Source of the DNA: Pseudomonas cuatrocienegasensis
GTDB lineage: Bacteria; Pseudomonadota; Gammaproteobacteria; Pseudomonadales; Pseudomonadaceae
Assembly: GCF_900110925.1 (NCBI RefSeq)
Contig: NZ_FOFP01000019.1
Span: forward strand, 25,000 to 88,999
DNA: 64,000 bases
Direction: 5' to 3'
Shown: one piece after another, positions 17,604 to 26,728 of the stretch
Layout of the letters: the number at the start of each line of letters is the position of its first letter
How positions within the stretch are numbered: position 1 is the first letter of the stretch
Notes under the pieces: generated by a model
What the model saw: the letters and a program-made list of their open reading frames with translations, nothing else
Database searches by the model: none
What the model was told of the DNA's origin: nothing
Position numbers and translations under genes: made by a program

Positions 17604-18275
17604 ATGACCCAGGATCAACTCAAGCAAGCCGTGGCCCAGGCCGCCGTCGACTTCATTCTTCCCAAGCTCGACGCCAAGAGCATTGTCGGGGTCGGCACCG
17701 GCTCGACCGCCAACTGCTTTATCGACGCCCTGGCCAAGCACAAGATGGAATTCGACGGCGCTGTCGCCAGTTCCGAAGCCACCGCTACGCGCCTCAAGGG
17801 CCACGGCATCCCGGTGTATGAGCTGAACAACGTCAGCGACCTGGAGTTTTATGTCGATGGCGCCGACGAAAGCGACGAGCGCCTGCACCTGATCAAGGGC
17901 GGTGGCGCGGCCCTGACCCGCGAGAAGATAGTCGCGGCCGTGGCCAAGACCTTTATCTGCATCGCCGACGCCAGCAAGCTGGTGCGAGTGCTCGGCGCCT
18001 TCCCACTGCCGGTCGAAGTCATTCCCATGGCGCGCAGCCACGTGGCCCGCGAGCTGGTCAAACTGGGCGGCGACCCGGTGTACCGTGAAGGCGTGATCAC
18101 CGACAACGGCAACGTGATTCTCGACGTACACAATATGGCGATCACCGATCCGGTGCAGGTGGAAGCGGCCATCAACGCCATCGTCGGTGTGGTCACCAAC
18201 GGCCTGTTCGCCGCCCGCCCGGCCGACCTGCTGCTGCTCGGCACCGCCGAGGGCGTGAAAACCCTCAAGCGTTGA
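17604..18275 (+). CDS. rpiA: Ribose-5-phosphate isomerase A
   Basis: Interconverts ribose-5-phosphate and ribulose-5-phosphate in the pentose phosphate pathway. 223 residues from the ATG at 17604, normal for RpiA; the open frame upstream to 17508 is not family-like. Motifs: GVGTGSTANCFID (phosphate loop, about residue 26), DGADESD (about 82) and LIKGGGAALTREK, which carries the catalytic region, with a C-terminal GVVTNGLF. Divergent from ilvA. Confidence 0.98.
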   Translation: MTQDQLKQAVAQAAVDFILPKLDAKSIVGVGTGSTANCFIDALAKHKMEFDGAVASSEATATRLKGHGIPVYELNNVSDLEFYVDGADESDERLHLIKGGGAALTREKIVAAVAKTFICIADASKLVRVLGAFPLPVEVIPMARSHVARELVKLGGDPVYREGVITDNGNVILDVHNMAITDPVQVEAAINAIVGVVTNGLFAARPADLLLLGTAEGVKTLKR

Positions 18276-18524
18276 AGCGACGGTGAGATTAACGCCGCTG
18301 ACCGATTGTGGGCATGAATAACCCCGAAAAAGGGCGATATGTACTTTAAGTCGCCTGGTACAAGCACATACGCGGTGCAAGATACTCAACGCTTATCGCC
18401 CGTGACCGCTTAACTTATAGCGAAGCGACACCTGACTCTGTGTATGCGTCATTCATCACATTAAGCCCATGATCGGCGCATATCCTGCAATTTCACGGCA
18501 TCTACCACCCACTGGGAGTATGTC

Positions 18525-20480
18525 GTGATAAAACCCCTAGCACTGACGATAGGTCTCACCACCGGCCTGTTGTCGCAAATGAGCCTTGCCTACGAGTACG
18601 GTGAATATGCCGCCGACACTCTCGAAACCCTGATCAATGACTACCCCGGCAGGTACAGGGGCACCACCAACTTCGCTGGCGCAGCGGATTGGATGGAGCA
18701 GCGAATGAGCCCTGGTTATAGCGCTTCACGCCAGGATTTCAGTTGGGTGGCAGGAGGCACTACTCGCAGCTCACAAAATGTGATCGTACAAAATACCGGC
18801 ATCAGCGGCCGCAACCTGATTGTGGGCGCCCACTTCGATACGTTTTTCGGCCGCCCAACCTTGCAGGGGCTGGACGACAATGGTTCTGGCGCCGGTGTGC
18901 TCAGCGAAATCGCGCGCAACCTGGCAGGCATTGACTTCGAGGATGGCGTCACCTTTATCGGTTTTGGCGCCGAAGAAGAAGGGCTACGCGGATCAAACGC
19001 CTATCTGGCGTCCCTGGATGCCGAGGCGCGCAGCGCCCTTACCGGCATGATCAATATCGACAGCTTGATTACCGGCGACATGATGTATGCCCATGCCGGT
19101 AGCGACAGCGTTGGCAGCTCAGAGTTGACGGCACTGCGCGATCACATTTTGCAGATCGCCAGTGAAATGGGTATTGAGCTGAATACCAACCCCGGGCTCA
19201 ACAGTGACTACCCCGCCGGCACCGGTTGCTGCAGCGACGGCGACAGCTTTCTGGGGCTCGGCATACCCGTCCTCTATATGGAATCGACCAATTGGGATAT
19301 TGGCGATCTGGATGGTTACGAGCAGACGACCAACCCGGCCATCCCTGGTGGTTCAACCTGGCATAACCCCACACTGGACAATGAAACCGTACTGGTCGGT
19401 GCCTTTGGTGAAGAAAGGATTGCCCAACGGCTACGCGATTACTCCCGCCTGCTCACGCGCCTGGTTCTGGAAGCCACCCAAACCGACCTGCGCTACTCCG
19501 CTCTTTCCGGTGCTGCCTTGCTTGGCACCCTGGAAGACACCCTGACCCGCCAACAGCAGAGCCTCGCGCAAGTGCATGACCTGCGCTGGATCAAGCTACG
19601 CAGTGCGTCGCGCGCCGTTGGTAGCATCGATGGCGCCGTGGGCATCGAAGGTCAGGCCAGCCCTCAGCAAGGTTTTGACAGTGAGCCAGACCAGCGCTCG
19701 CATCAGGCCAGCGCTTACGCAATGGCCGATATACAACTGACGCCAACCCTTAATCTCGGCGCCAGCTTGAGCTTCAGTCGCAGCAAAGACAGCCTGGACC
19801 ATGGTGGCAAGGTGGATGGTGATACCTGGCAGGCCGGACTGTACGGCTCACTCCAGGATGACAGCCCACTGTGGCTGAACGCGGATGTCAGCGCCGGCCG
19901 AACCTCGTTCGACATGACCCGCGCGGTCTTCATCCAGGGCAATGGTGGACCAATTATCCTCGACCAGAAGCTGGACGGAAAAACCGATGCGCTGTTCTGG
20001 GGCGGGCGCCTGCTAGGGGGTTACGACTTCGCGCATGGCAACCTAAGCAATGGCCCGATGGTTGGCATCGACTACCATCGCTATACGCTCGACGGCTATC
20101 GCGAAAAATCCAGCCTGCGTACAGCATTACGTACCGAACGCACTCGCTTCGACTCTGCCGAACTGAGTATTGGCTGGCAGGTCTATGGAGCGCTGCCGCT
20201 GAATACCGGCAAGAAGCTGCTGCCTTACGCCAGCCTGGCATGGGTCGAGGAGCTGGCGGATGGTTTCAGCGAGGATTTCGAACTGACCAGCCCGGCAGAC
20301 GGGTCGGTACGCCGTATCGATAACGGCCGAGCCACCGATAAACACTTCGCCCGAGCACGCCTGGGCGCACAGTTGTCACTCAGCCACAACCTGGCTCTTT
20401 ATGCACAGGCCAGCGGGCGCTTGCAGCATACCGATGGTGATCAGACCGCCTATAGCGCAGGGGTACAGTTTGCGTTCTGA
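18525..20480 (+). CDS. aaaA: Autotransporter M28 aminopeptidase, AaaA-like
   Basis: 651 residues built as signal peptide (about 1-22, cut after MSLA), M28 zinc peptidase passenger, and C-terminal 12-strand-type beta-barrel ending in the outer-membrane signature VQFAF. Zinc-site residues are recognisable: H in GAHFDT (about 105), D in LDDNGSG (about 121), EE in GAEEEGLRG (about 155), D in INIDS and H in STWHNPT. This matches P. aeruginosa AaaA, an arginine-specific cell-surface aminopeptidase encoded beside rpiA. Expected role: release of N-terminal Arg from peptides at the cell surface. Confidence 0.9.
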   Translation: MIKPLALTIGLTTGLLSQMSLAYEYGEYAADTLETLINDYPGRYRGTTNFAGAADWMEQRMSPGYSASRQDFSWVAGGTTRSSQNVIVQNTGISGRNLIVGAHFDTFFGRPTLQGLDDNGSGAGVLSEIARNLAGIDFEDGVTFIGFGAEEEGLRGSNAYLASLDAEARSALTGMINIDSLITGDMMYAHAGSDSVGSSELTALRDHILQIASEMGIELNTNPGLNSDYPAGTGCCSDGDSFLGLGIPVLYMESTNWDIGDLDGYEQTTNPAIPGGSTWHNPTLDNETVLVGAFGEERIAQRLRDYSRLLTRLVLEATQTDLRYSALSGAALLGTLEDTLTRQQQSLAQVHDLRWIKLRSASRAVGSIDGAVGIEGQASPQQGFDSEPDQRSHQASAYAMADIQLTPTLNLGASLSFSRSKDSLDHGGKVDGDTWQAGLYGSLQDDSPLWLNADVSAGRTSFDMTRAVFIQGNGGPIILDQKLDGKTDALFWGGRLLGGYDFAHGNLSNGPMVGIDYHRYTLDGYREKSSLRTALRTERTRFDSAELSIGWQVYGALPLNTGKKLLPYASLAWVEELADGFSEDFELTSPADGSVRRIDNGRATDKHFARARLGAQLSLSHNLALYAQASGRLQHTDGDQTAYSAGVQFAF

Positions 20481-20489
20481 TCCACCCCC

Positions 20490-20517
20490 AGCCTGCCGAG
20501 CCCTCACTCGGCAGGCT
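20490..20517. terminator. Hairpin between aaaA and the carP-like gene
   Basis: AGCCTGCCGAG at 20490-20500 and CTCGGCAGGCT at 20507-20517 are perfect 11-base arms with a 6-base loop. The structure sits in the 23-base convergent gap and includes the stop codon of the gene on the minus strand. No T-run follows on either strand, so termination efficiency is uncertain. Confidence 0.6.
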
Positions 20518-21427
20518 TGTCGAACACGTAGAACAGATTTGGCTCGCTGATCAGGTACAGCGTGCCCTTATCGTCCATCGTCAGGCCTTCGGCTTGCGGT
20601 ACTGATGCCTTGAGGCCTTGCTGGCCTTGCAGCAACGAGAGGGTACTGAGCGGCTTGCCCTCGGCATCCATTTCCACCACCAGGCGCGACTCGTCCGACA
20701 GGGCGAGCAGGTGCCCGGTTGCCGCGTCGAACTGCAGGCTGGACAGGTCACGCACAAACAGCCCGGCATCGCGGGCCTGATCGTCGGTGATATCCACATT
20801 GGTGACCGGGCCAGCACCATCAAGCTGTGGGAAACCTAGCACTTCATAGATGCGCAGCGGGTCGCGCTCCTTGGCGACGAACAGGCGCTCGCCCGCCCGG
20901 TCGTAGGCCAACCCTTCGAAGCCCTTGTTGTCGTCCTCGTTGCTAAGCGCCAGGGTCAACTGCTGTGACTGCTCGGCATCCAGCGTTTGCGTGCTGTCAT
21001 CCACGCGCACCTTGATCAGGCGCTGGCGCGACTCGTCGGTGATCACGTAGACGCCCTGGCTGATGTACTCGACGGCCTCGGGATCACCGAAGTGAAGCAG
21101 ACGGATGCGCCGCAGCACCTGCCCATCGAGGGACAGCTCGATCAGCTCACTGTTCTGGTTGGTGACGGTAAACAGGCTACGTCGATCCGGGTCGAAAGTC
21201 AGCGCCGAGACGTCGTCCTCCAGACCGGGGATCGGCTGCGCCTGGATCACTGCGCGGTAAGAGCCCAGGGCCAGCGAGTCGCTCGCCAGCTCGGAAAAAG
21301 GCATCACCTGCTGCAGGTTGAACCAGCCGCGCTGAAACAGGCGGTAATCCTGCGCCAGAGCAGCCAGCGCCACTACCCCGACCAGAACCAGGCCGAACAG
21401 CACGCGTTTGCGGGTCAGAGCACGCAT
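20504..21427 (-). CDS. SdiA-regulated domain / CarP-like beta-propeller protein (copy 1)
   Basis: 307 residues from the ATG at 21427 (GGAAGAG upstream; a TTG two codons earlier is possible). One N-terminal membrane anchor (about 8-27) is followed by a periplasmic beta-propeller of the SdiA-regulated family. Repeated blade motifs are seen: LTFDPDRRSLFTVTNQN, LAYDRAGERLFVAKERDP, FDAATGHLLALSDESRL and LTMDDKGTLYLISEPN. P. aeruginosa CarP (PA0327) is the related Ca2+-responsive protein at this position. It parallels copy 2 at 21948-22907, and the two flank a CarO-like gene. The biochemical role is not established. Confidence 0.85.
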   Translation of the reverse strand: MRALTRKRVLFGLVLVGVVALAALAQDYRLFQRGWFNLQQVMPFSELASDSLALGSYRAVIQAQPIPGLEDDVSALTFDPDRRSLFTVTNQNSELIELSLDGQVLRRIRLLHFGDPEAVEYISQGVYVITDESRQRLIKVRVDDSTQTLDAEQSQQLTLALSNEDDNKGFEGLAYDRAGERLFVAKERDPLRIYEVLGFPQLDGAGPVTNVDITDDQARDAGLFVRDLSSLQFDAATGHLLALSDESRLVVEMDAEGKPLSTLSLLQGQQGLKASVPQAEGLTMDDKGTLYLISEPNLFYVFDKPAE

Positions 21428-21538
21428 CGACAATCACTCTTCCAAGGGTCACACACACGCCAGCCCCGAGCAGGGCTCGGGGCTGGGCTCAATCAATCAG
21501 TGGACCTGCGCAGGCGGGGACACGCGCAGGGACGCGGC

Positions 21539-21886
21539 TCAGTTGATCAGCTCGACGCGATCGACGTCGATTTCACGGTTGGTCAGGTCACGATCGACCT
21601 CACCGGTCAGCTTGACCTTGGCGGTTTCCGAGATGCTCTGGGCCGGCCAGTCTTCATCGTCGATCTCGACGTGGATGGTGCCTGTAGCATCCTTGAATTC
21701 GTACAGTTCGTCCTGCACGCGCTTGACGATCTGGCCTTGCAGCACCACCGGGGTATCGTCAGCGGCGGTCATGGCTGCAGCGACGGTGGTTACCGAAGTA
21801 GCAGCGCCCGGGCCGGTGTAGCTGCCGGCAAATACGGCGGTGGAGAACAGCGGAGCAAGCAGCAGAGCAATGGCGGAACGCTTCAT
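21539..21886 (-). CDS. Periplasmic OB-fold (YgiW/YdeI, CarO-like) protein
   Basis: 115 residues. The signal peptide (about 1-21) is cut near VFA. The mature part is one BOF/OB-fold domain of the YgiW/YdeI stress-tolerance family, with VVLQGQIVKRVQDELYEFKD, then GTIHVEIDDEDW and LTGEVDRDLTNREIDVDRVELI. Asp/Glu-rich loops are typical. P. aeruginosa CarO is a Ca2+-regulated member; there it is separated from carP by several genes, whereas here it lies between two carP-like genes on the same strand. GAGGT precedes the ATG. Confidence 0.88.
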   Translation of the reverse strand: MKRSAIALLLAPLFSTAVFAGSYTGPGAATSVTTVAAAMTAADDTPVVLQGQIVKRVQDELYEFKDATGTIHVEIDDEDWPAQSISETAKVKLTGEVDRDLTNREIDVDRVELIN

Positions 21887-21947
21887 GGCGTAGAACCTCA
21901 ATCAGTTGATGACGAGGTCAGGTTAACCACCCTAGCTGAAGCCATGC

Positions 21948-22907
21948 TTAATCAGTGCTTAAGCCAACCTTAACCGGCGTTTTCGGCAACACCACCGGCT
22001 GCGCCTTGCTGAACACATACAGCAGGTTGGGCTCGCCGATGATGTAAATGCTGCCGGCCGCGTCCATGGTCACGCCCTCGGCCTGCTTGATCCCATCGTG
22101 CAAACCATTGAGGCCACCGATCAGGCTGATAAAGCTCACCGGCTCGCCCTGGGCATCCACCTCCAGCAGCAGCCGTGACTCATCCGACAGCACCAGGGTA
22201 TGGTCGGTGCGTGCGTCGTAGGTCAGCGAGGAAATATCGCGCACGAACAGATTCCCGACGGGCAGCGGCTCCACCGCGCCCTGGGGGCTGTAGCCGTCGG
22301 TGCCTGGAAGCCGCAGGCTGAACAGCCCGAGCGGGCCACGCTCCTTGCCCAGCAGCACACGCTGGTGGAGTGGGTCCCAGGCGATGCCTTCAAAACCCTT
22401 GTTGCCCGCATCGGCGAAACCCAGGTCATAGGACGGGTAGTCACGGCTATCAATACGCTGGGTTTCGTCAGTCAGGCTAATCGCTGTCAGGGTGCGCTGG
22501 CGTTCATCAATGATCGCCAGACGCCCGCCATCGATGACCTCGACGCCCTCCGGGTTGGAAAAGCCGCTCAGGGGGATACGCCGTAGCACCTCACCCGTGA
22601 GCGACAGCTCAGCCAACTCCGGGTCGCGCCCGGTGACGGTAAACAGGGTATCGCTGGCGGGGTTGTAGGTCAGGCCCGAGGTTTCACCCTTGGCCAGGCC
22701 TTCGAGCGCCTTGCCCTCGACCACCGCGCGATATCCGGGCAACCAGACGCTGGCTGCCTGGGTAGCTGCAGTGGCACGCTGCTGGTGCAGCCAGAACAGC
22801 AACTGGTCATCCCAATGCCGGGCAACCACTAGCACCGCCCCAGCCAGCACGAACATGCCCAGCAACCAGCGGTACCAGCGAACCGTGCGAAGTACATTCA
22901 GCATCAT
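21948..22907 (-). CDS. SdiA-regulated domain / CarP-like beta-propeller protein (copy 2)
   Basis: 319 residues, the same architecture as copy 1: an N-terminal membrane anchor (about 12-32) and a periplasmic beta-propeller with LTYNPASDTLFTVTGRDPE, GIAWDPLHQRVLLGKERGP, LTYDARTDHTLVLSDESRL and VTMDAAGSIYIIGEPN. Conserved NPEGVEV and KQAEGVTMD segments match copy 1, showing paralogy. First gene of the three-gene minus-strand set; it begins 33 bases after the FAH gene ends, so readthrough from that gene is possible. Confidence 0.85.
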   Translation of the reverse strand: MMLNVLRTVRWYRWLLGMFVLAGAVLVVARHWDDQLLFWLHQQRATAATQAASVWLPGYRAVVEGKALEGLAKGETSGLTYNPASDTLFTVTGRDPELAELSLTGEVLRRIPLSGFSNPEGVEVIDGGRLAIIDERQRTLTAISLTDETQRIDSRDYPSYDLGFADAGNKGFEGIAWDPLHQRVLLGKERGPLGLFSLRLPGTDGYSPQGAVEPLPVGNLFVRDISSLTYDARTDHTLVLSDESRLLLEVDAQGEPVSFISLIGGLNGLHDGIKQAEGVTMDAAGSIYIIGEPNLLYVFSKAQPVVLPKTPVKVGLSTD

Positions 22908-22940
22908 GGCAAGCGACTCGAAAACGTTACGCCCGCGCTC

Positions 22941-23606
22941 TTACAGCACCTGGCTGACATGACGCGCCTGGCCGACCAGCTCCAGCTCAAGGGCATCGCC
23001 CTTGGCCAGCGGGCCGACGCCTGCTGGGGTACCGGTGAGGATGACATCGCCGGGCTGCAGGCTGAAATGTCCGCAGATATGCTGGATCATCGGCACGATG
23101 GGGTTGAGCATGTCGCGGCTGTTACCGTCCTGGCGGACCTCGCCGTTGATGGTCAGACGGATGCCGATATCGCCCAGGTCGGCAAAGGTATCGCCAGGTA
23201 CGAAGGGCGCCAGCACACAGGCGCCGTCGAAACTCTTGGCAGTCTCCCAGGGGTAGCCCTTTTCCTTGAGGCGCGCCTGCAGATCACGCAGGGTCAGGTC
23301 CAGCGCCGGGGCGAAGCCGGAGATGGCATCGCGCACTTCTTCTTCATCGGGCGTGCGCGACAACGGCTTGCCGATCAGCACAGCGATTTCCGCCTCGTAA
23401 TGCACCGAACCGCGATCATCGGGAATCACGAAACCGCCCGCCAGCGGCACAACACAGGAGCCGGGTTTGATAAACAGCAGCGGCTCGGCGGGCACCGGGT
23501 TGTTCAGCTCCCGCGCATGCTCGGCGTAATTGCGACCGATGCACACCACCTTGCCGAGGGAGAAGTGGATAGAGGTGCCATCGACGTACTGATGCTGGTA
23601 ACTCAT
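22941..23606 (-). CDS. Fumarylacetoacetate hydrolase family protein
   Basis: 221-residue FAH-superfamily enzyme of the small YcgM/FAHD1 type, members of which act as acylpyruvate hydrolases or oxaloacetate decarboxylases. Motifs: IGRNYAEHARELNN near residue 26 and LFIKPGS. The metal-binding YEAEIAVLIG (Glu pair) and the AFTPALDLTLRD-type segment follow, and the C-terminus has GDVILTGTPAGVGPL. The substrate cannot be deduced. It lies upstream of the carP-like cluster. Confidence 0.9.
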   Translation of the reverse strand: MSYQHQYVDGTSIHFSLGKVVCIGRNYAEHARELNNPVPAEPLLFIKPGSCVVPLAGGFVIPDDRGSVHYEAEIAVLIGKPLSRTPDEEEVRDAISGFAPALDLTLRDLQARLKEKGYPWETAKSFDGACVLAPFVPGDTFADLGDIGIRLTINGEVRQDGNSRDMLNPIVPMIQHICGHFSLQPGDVILTGTPAGVGPLAKGDALELELVGQARHVSQVL

Positions 23607-23648
23607 GGGCGACTCCTGTGGAGAATTCGGCGCAAGCTGCTCTGGGCA

Positions 23649-23794
23649 GGAGCGAATTTATTCGCGAATAGGGCTACGCGTCATACATCAACTGTCAGCC
23701 AATGCCAGTCTGCGCGGGAAGTCCCGGGCGGCATTCTGCTTTAGCTGCGACTTCTGCAGCGCTTGCGCGATCTATCGCGAATAAATTCGCTCCT
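23649..23794. repeat. Widely spaced inverted repeat AGGAGCGAATTTATTCGCGA
   Basis: A 20-base sequence at 23649-23668 recurs as a perfect reverse complement at 23775-23794, with 106 bases between. Each arm itself contains the palindrome GCGAATTTATTCGC. It fills the gap between the FAH gene start and the end of the D-2-hydroxyglutarate dehydrogenase gene. Pseudomonas REP/MITE type. Confidence 0.85.
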
Positions 23795-23806
23795 ACAATA
23801 AAGGGA

Positions 23807-25201
23807 TCAAACCGGAAAGATCTTGCCTGGGTTCATGATCCCGTTGGGGTCGAAGGCCGCTTTGATTGCCCGCATGTAGGCAATTTCGGCCTCACTGCGG
23901 CTGTAATGCAGGTAATCGCGCTTGGTCATGCCCACGCCGTGCTCGGCGCTGATCGAGCCGTTGTACTTCTGGACGGTCTCGAACACCCACTTGTTCACGG
24001 TGGCGCACTTGGCGAAGAAATCTTCCTTGCTCAGCGCTTCGGGCTTGAGGATGTTCAGGTGCAGGTTGCCGTCGCCAATGTGGCCGTACCAGAGCACTTC
24101 GAAATCCGGGTAGCTGCCCGACACGATGGTGTCGATATCGGCGAGGAATGCCGGCACCTGGCTGACCGTCACCGAGATGTCGTTCTTGTACGGTGTCCAG
24201 TGGCTGATGGTTTCAGAGATGTACTCGCGCAGCTTCCACAGGTTCTGCAGCTGCTGCTCGCTCTGGCTCATCACGCCGTCCAGCACCCAGCCCTGCTCGA
24301 CACAATACTCGAAGGTTTCCAGGGCGCTGTTGGACACGTCCTCGTTCAGCGCCTCGAACTCCAGCAGGGCATAGAAGGGTGTGCGGCTCTCGAACGGCGC
24401 CGGGATGTCACCGCGACCCAGGATCTTGTCCAGGCATTTATCGGAGAAGAACTCGAAGGCGGTCAGGTCGAGCTTGCCGTGGAAGGCATGCAGCACCGGC
24501 ATGATCGAGTCGAAATCCGGGGTGCCCAGCACCATGGCGGTGAGGTTGCGCGGCGCGCGGTCCAGGCGCATGGTCGCCTCGACGACGAAGCCCAGGGTGC
24601 CTTCGGCGCCGATAAACAGCTGGCGCATGTCATAACCGGTGGCGTTCTTGATCAAATCCTTGTTCAGCTCCAGCAACTCGCCGGTGCCGGTGACGACCTT
24701 GAGGCCGGCCACCCAGTTGCGGGTCATGCCATAGCGGATAACCTTGATCCCGCCGGCATTGGTACCGATATTGCCGCCAATCTGACTGGAACCCGCCGAG
24801 GCGAAATCCACCGGGTAATACAGACCCTTGTCTTCGGCGAACTGCTGCAGCGCGCCGGTGACCACGCCCGGTTGGCAAACCACGGTGCGATCGAACTCGT
24901 TAAAGGCGAGGATCTGGTTCATGTAGTCGAACGACACCACCACCTCGCCATTGGCCGCCACGGCCGCGGCCGACAGGCCAGTACGGCCGCCGGAGGGCAC
25001 CAGGGCGATCTGGTGGGCATTGGCCCAGCGCACGATGGCCTGTACTTGCTCGATGGTCTTGGGGAATACGATGGCAGTCGGAGCTGGCGCGTAGTGCTTG
25101 GTCCAGTCCTTGCCGTAGGTCTCCAGCGAGGCAGCGTCGGTCAGCACTTTGCCGGGCTCGACCAGGGTTTTGAGTTCTTCAATCGGCAGGTGATCGGTCA
25201 T
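23807..25201 (-). CDS. D-2-hydroxyglutarate dehydrogenase (FAD-binding oxidoreductase)
   Basis: 464 residues from the ATG at 25201, which GAGAG precedes by 5 bases; a second ATG 7 codons upstream is possible. The N-terminal FAD_binding_4 domain has PSGGRTGLSAAAV (about 72-84) and SSQIGGNIGTNAGGIKVIRYG. The C-terminal FAD-oxidase domain shows HIGDGNLHLNIL and GSISAEHGVGMTKR with the metal-binding His residues. It is divergent from serA, the arrangement seen in Pseudomonas where SerA reduces 2-oxoglutarate to D-2-hydroxyglutarate and this enzyme oxidises it back, pulling serine synthesis forward. The FAD/lactate dehydrogenase family is a less likely reading. Confidence 0.9.
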   Translation of the reverse strand: MTDHLPIEELKTLVEPGKVLTDAASLETYGKDWTKHYAPAPTAIVFPKTIEQVQAIVRWANAHQIALVPSGGRTGLSAAAVAANGEVVVSFDYMNQILAFNEFDRTVVCQPGVVTGALQQFAEDKGLYYPVDFASAGSSQIGGNIGTNAGGIKVIRYGMTRNWVAGLKVVTGTGELLELNKDLIKNATGYDMRQLFIGAEGTLGFVVEATMRLDRAPRNLTAMVLGTPDFDSIMPVLHAFHGKLDLTAFEFFSDKCLDKILGRGDIPAPFESRTPFYALLEFEALNEDVSNSALETFEYCVEQGWVLDGVMSQSEQQLQNLWKLREYISETISHWTPYKNDISVTVSQVPAFLADIDTIVSGSYPDFEVLWYGHIGDGNLHLNILKPEALSKEDFFAKCATVNKWVFETVQKYNGSISAEHGVGMTKRDYLHYSRSEAEIAYMRAIKAAFDPNGIMNPGKIFPV

Positions 25202-25384
25202 TTCAACTCTCGAAACATTCATGGTCGCCCTGAGAACCGTTCAGGTCGCAACCGAGCAAGGAAAAGGGAAGCCATGCTAGCATACGCCCCCCGCAAATCA
25301 TGCTTCCCAGCGATTTGCCGGCCTGTCGGCAACAGCGCCGATACTTCTCCTGACACTTAAATTAGTGGGGCAACAGGTACTCCG

Positions 25385-26614
25385 ATGAGCACGACCTCTC
25401 TCGACAAGAGCAAGATCAAGTTCCTTCTTCTTGAAGGTGTCCACCAGAACGCAGTGGATACCCTGAAGGCGTCCGGTTACACCAACATCGAGTACCTCAA
25501 GACCGCGCTGTCCGGCGAGGAGCTGAAGGCCAAGATCGCCGATGCCCATTTCATCGGCATCCGCTCGCGCACCCAACTGACCGAAGAAGTTTTCGACTGC
25601 GCGAAGAAGCTGGTCGCCGTCGGCTGCTTCTGCATCGGCACCAACCAGGTCGACCTGGACGCGGCGCGCCAGCGCGGCATCGCGGTGTTCAACGCGCCCT
25701 ACTCCAACACCCGCTCGGTGGCCGAGCTGGTGCTGGCCCAGGCCATCCTGCTGCTGCGCGGCATCCCCGAGAAGAACGCCTCCTGCCACCGTGGCGGCTG
25801 GATCAAGTCGGCGGCCAACTCCTTCGAGATCCGCGGCAAGAAGCTCGGCATCGTCGGTTACGGCTCCATCGGCACCCAGCTGTCGGTCCTCGCCGAAGCC
25901 CTGGGCATGCAGGTGTTCTTCTACGACGTGGTGACCAAGCTGCCGCTGGGCAACGCGACCCAGGTCGGCAAGCTGCATGACCTGCTGGGCATGTGCGATA
26001 TCGTTTCCCTGCACGTACCTGAGCTGGCGTCCACCCAGTGGATGATCGGCGAGAAGGAAATCCGCGCCATGAAGAAGGGCGGCATCCTGATCAACGCTGC
26101 CCGTGGCACTGTGGTCGAACTGGACCACCTGGCGGCCGCGATCAAGGACGAGCACCTGATCGGCGCTGCCATCGACGTGTTCCCGGTCGAGCCGAAGTCC
26201 AACGACGATGTGTTCGAGAGCCCGCTGCGCGGCCTGGATCGTGTCATTCTCACGCCGCACATCGGTGGATCCACCGCCGAAGCCCAGGCCAACATCGGTC
26301 TGGAAGTGGCCGAGAAGCTGGTCAAATACAGCGACAACGGCACCTCGGTGTCCTCGGTCAACTTCCCTGAAGTGGCCCTGCCGGCGCACCCGGGCAAGCA
26401 TCGCCTGCTGCATATCCACGAGAACGTGCCGGGTGTGATGAGCGAGATCAACAGCGTGTTTGCGGAAAACGGCATCAACATCTCCGGCCAGTTCCTGCAG
26501 ACCAACGACAAGGTTGGCTACGTGGTCATCGACGTCGACGCCGAGTATTCCGACCTGGCGCTGGAGAAGCTGCAACACGTTAAAGGCACCATCCGCAGCC
26601 GCGTGCTGTTCTAA
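25385..26614 (+). CDS. serA: D-3-phosphoglycerate dehydrogenase
   Basis: First enzyme of serine synthesis: oxidises 3-phosphoglycerate with NAD and, in reverse coupling, reduces 2-oxoglutarate. 409 residues like E. coli SerA. The NAD Rossmann motif is GYGSIGTQ (about 159), the catalytic Arg lies in INAARGT, the Glu in the FPVEP region and the His in LTPHIGGSTAEA (about 292). The C-terminal ACT domain (about 335-409, LLHIHENVPGVMSEIN) is the serine-feedback site. Divergent partner of the D-2-hydroxyglutarate dehydrogenase. Confidence 0.98.
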   Translation: MSTTSLDKSKIKFLLLEGVHQNAVDTLKASGYTNIEYLKTALSGEELKAKIADAHFIGIRSRTQLTEEVFDCAKKLVAVGCFCIGTNQVDLDAARQRGIAVFNAPYSNTRSVAELVLAQAILLLRGIPEKNASCHRGGWIKSAANSFEIRGKKLGIVGYGSIGTQLSVLAEALGMQVFFYDVVTKLPLGNATQVGKLHDLLGMCDIVSLHVPELASTQWMIGEKEIRAMKKGGILINAARGTVVELDHLAAAIKDEHLIGAAIDVFPVEPKSNDDVFESPLRGLDRVILTPHIGGSTAEAQANIGLEVAEKLVKYSDNGTSVSSVNFPEVALPAHPGKHRLLHIHENVPGVMSEINSVFAENGINISGQFLQTNDKVGYVVIDVDAEYSDLALEKLQHVKGTIRSRVLF

Positions 26615-26697
26615 GTACCGGCAGTGATCAACAAGGGAGACTTCGGCCTCCCTTGTTCGTTTATGCGGCGCTCACAGCGACATCCAGAGTAGCGTTT

Positions 26698-26728
26698 CCC
26701 GGGTATCGCTTCGCTCAACCCAGGCTAC
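26698..26728. repeat. Single copy of the GTAGCCTGGGT REP-like family
   Basis: CCCGGGTATCGCTTCGCTCA... ending in GGCTAC matches the arms at 7911-7942 and 11656-11686. Its GTAG end coincides with the TAG stop codon of the DUF523 gene on the minus strand. Confidence 0.8.
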
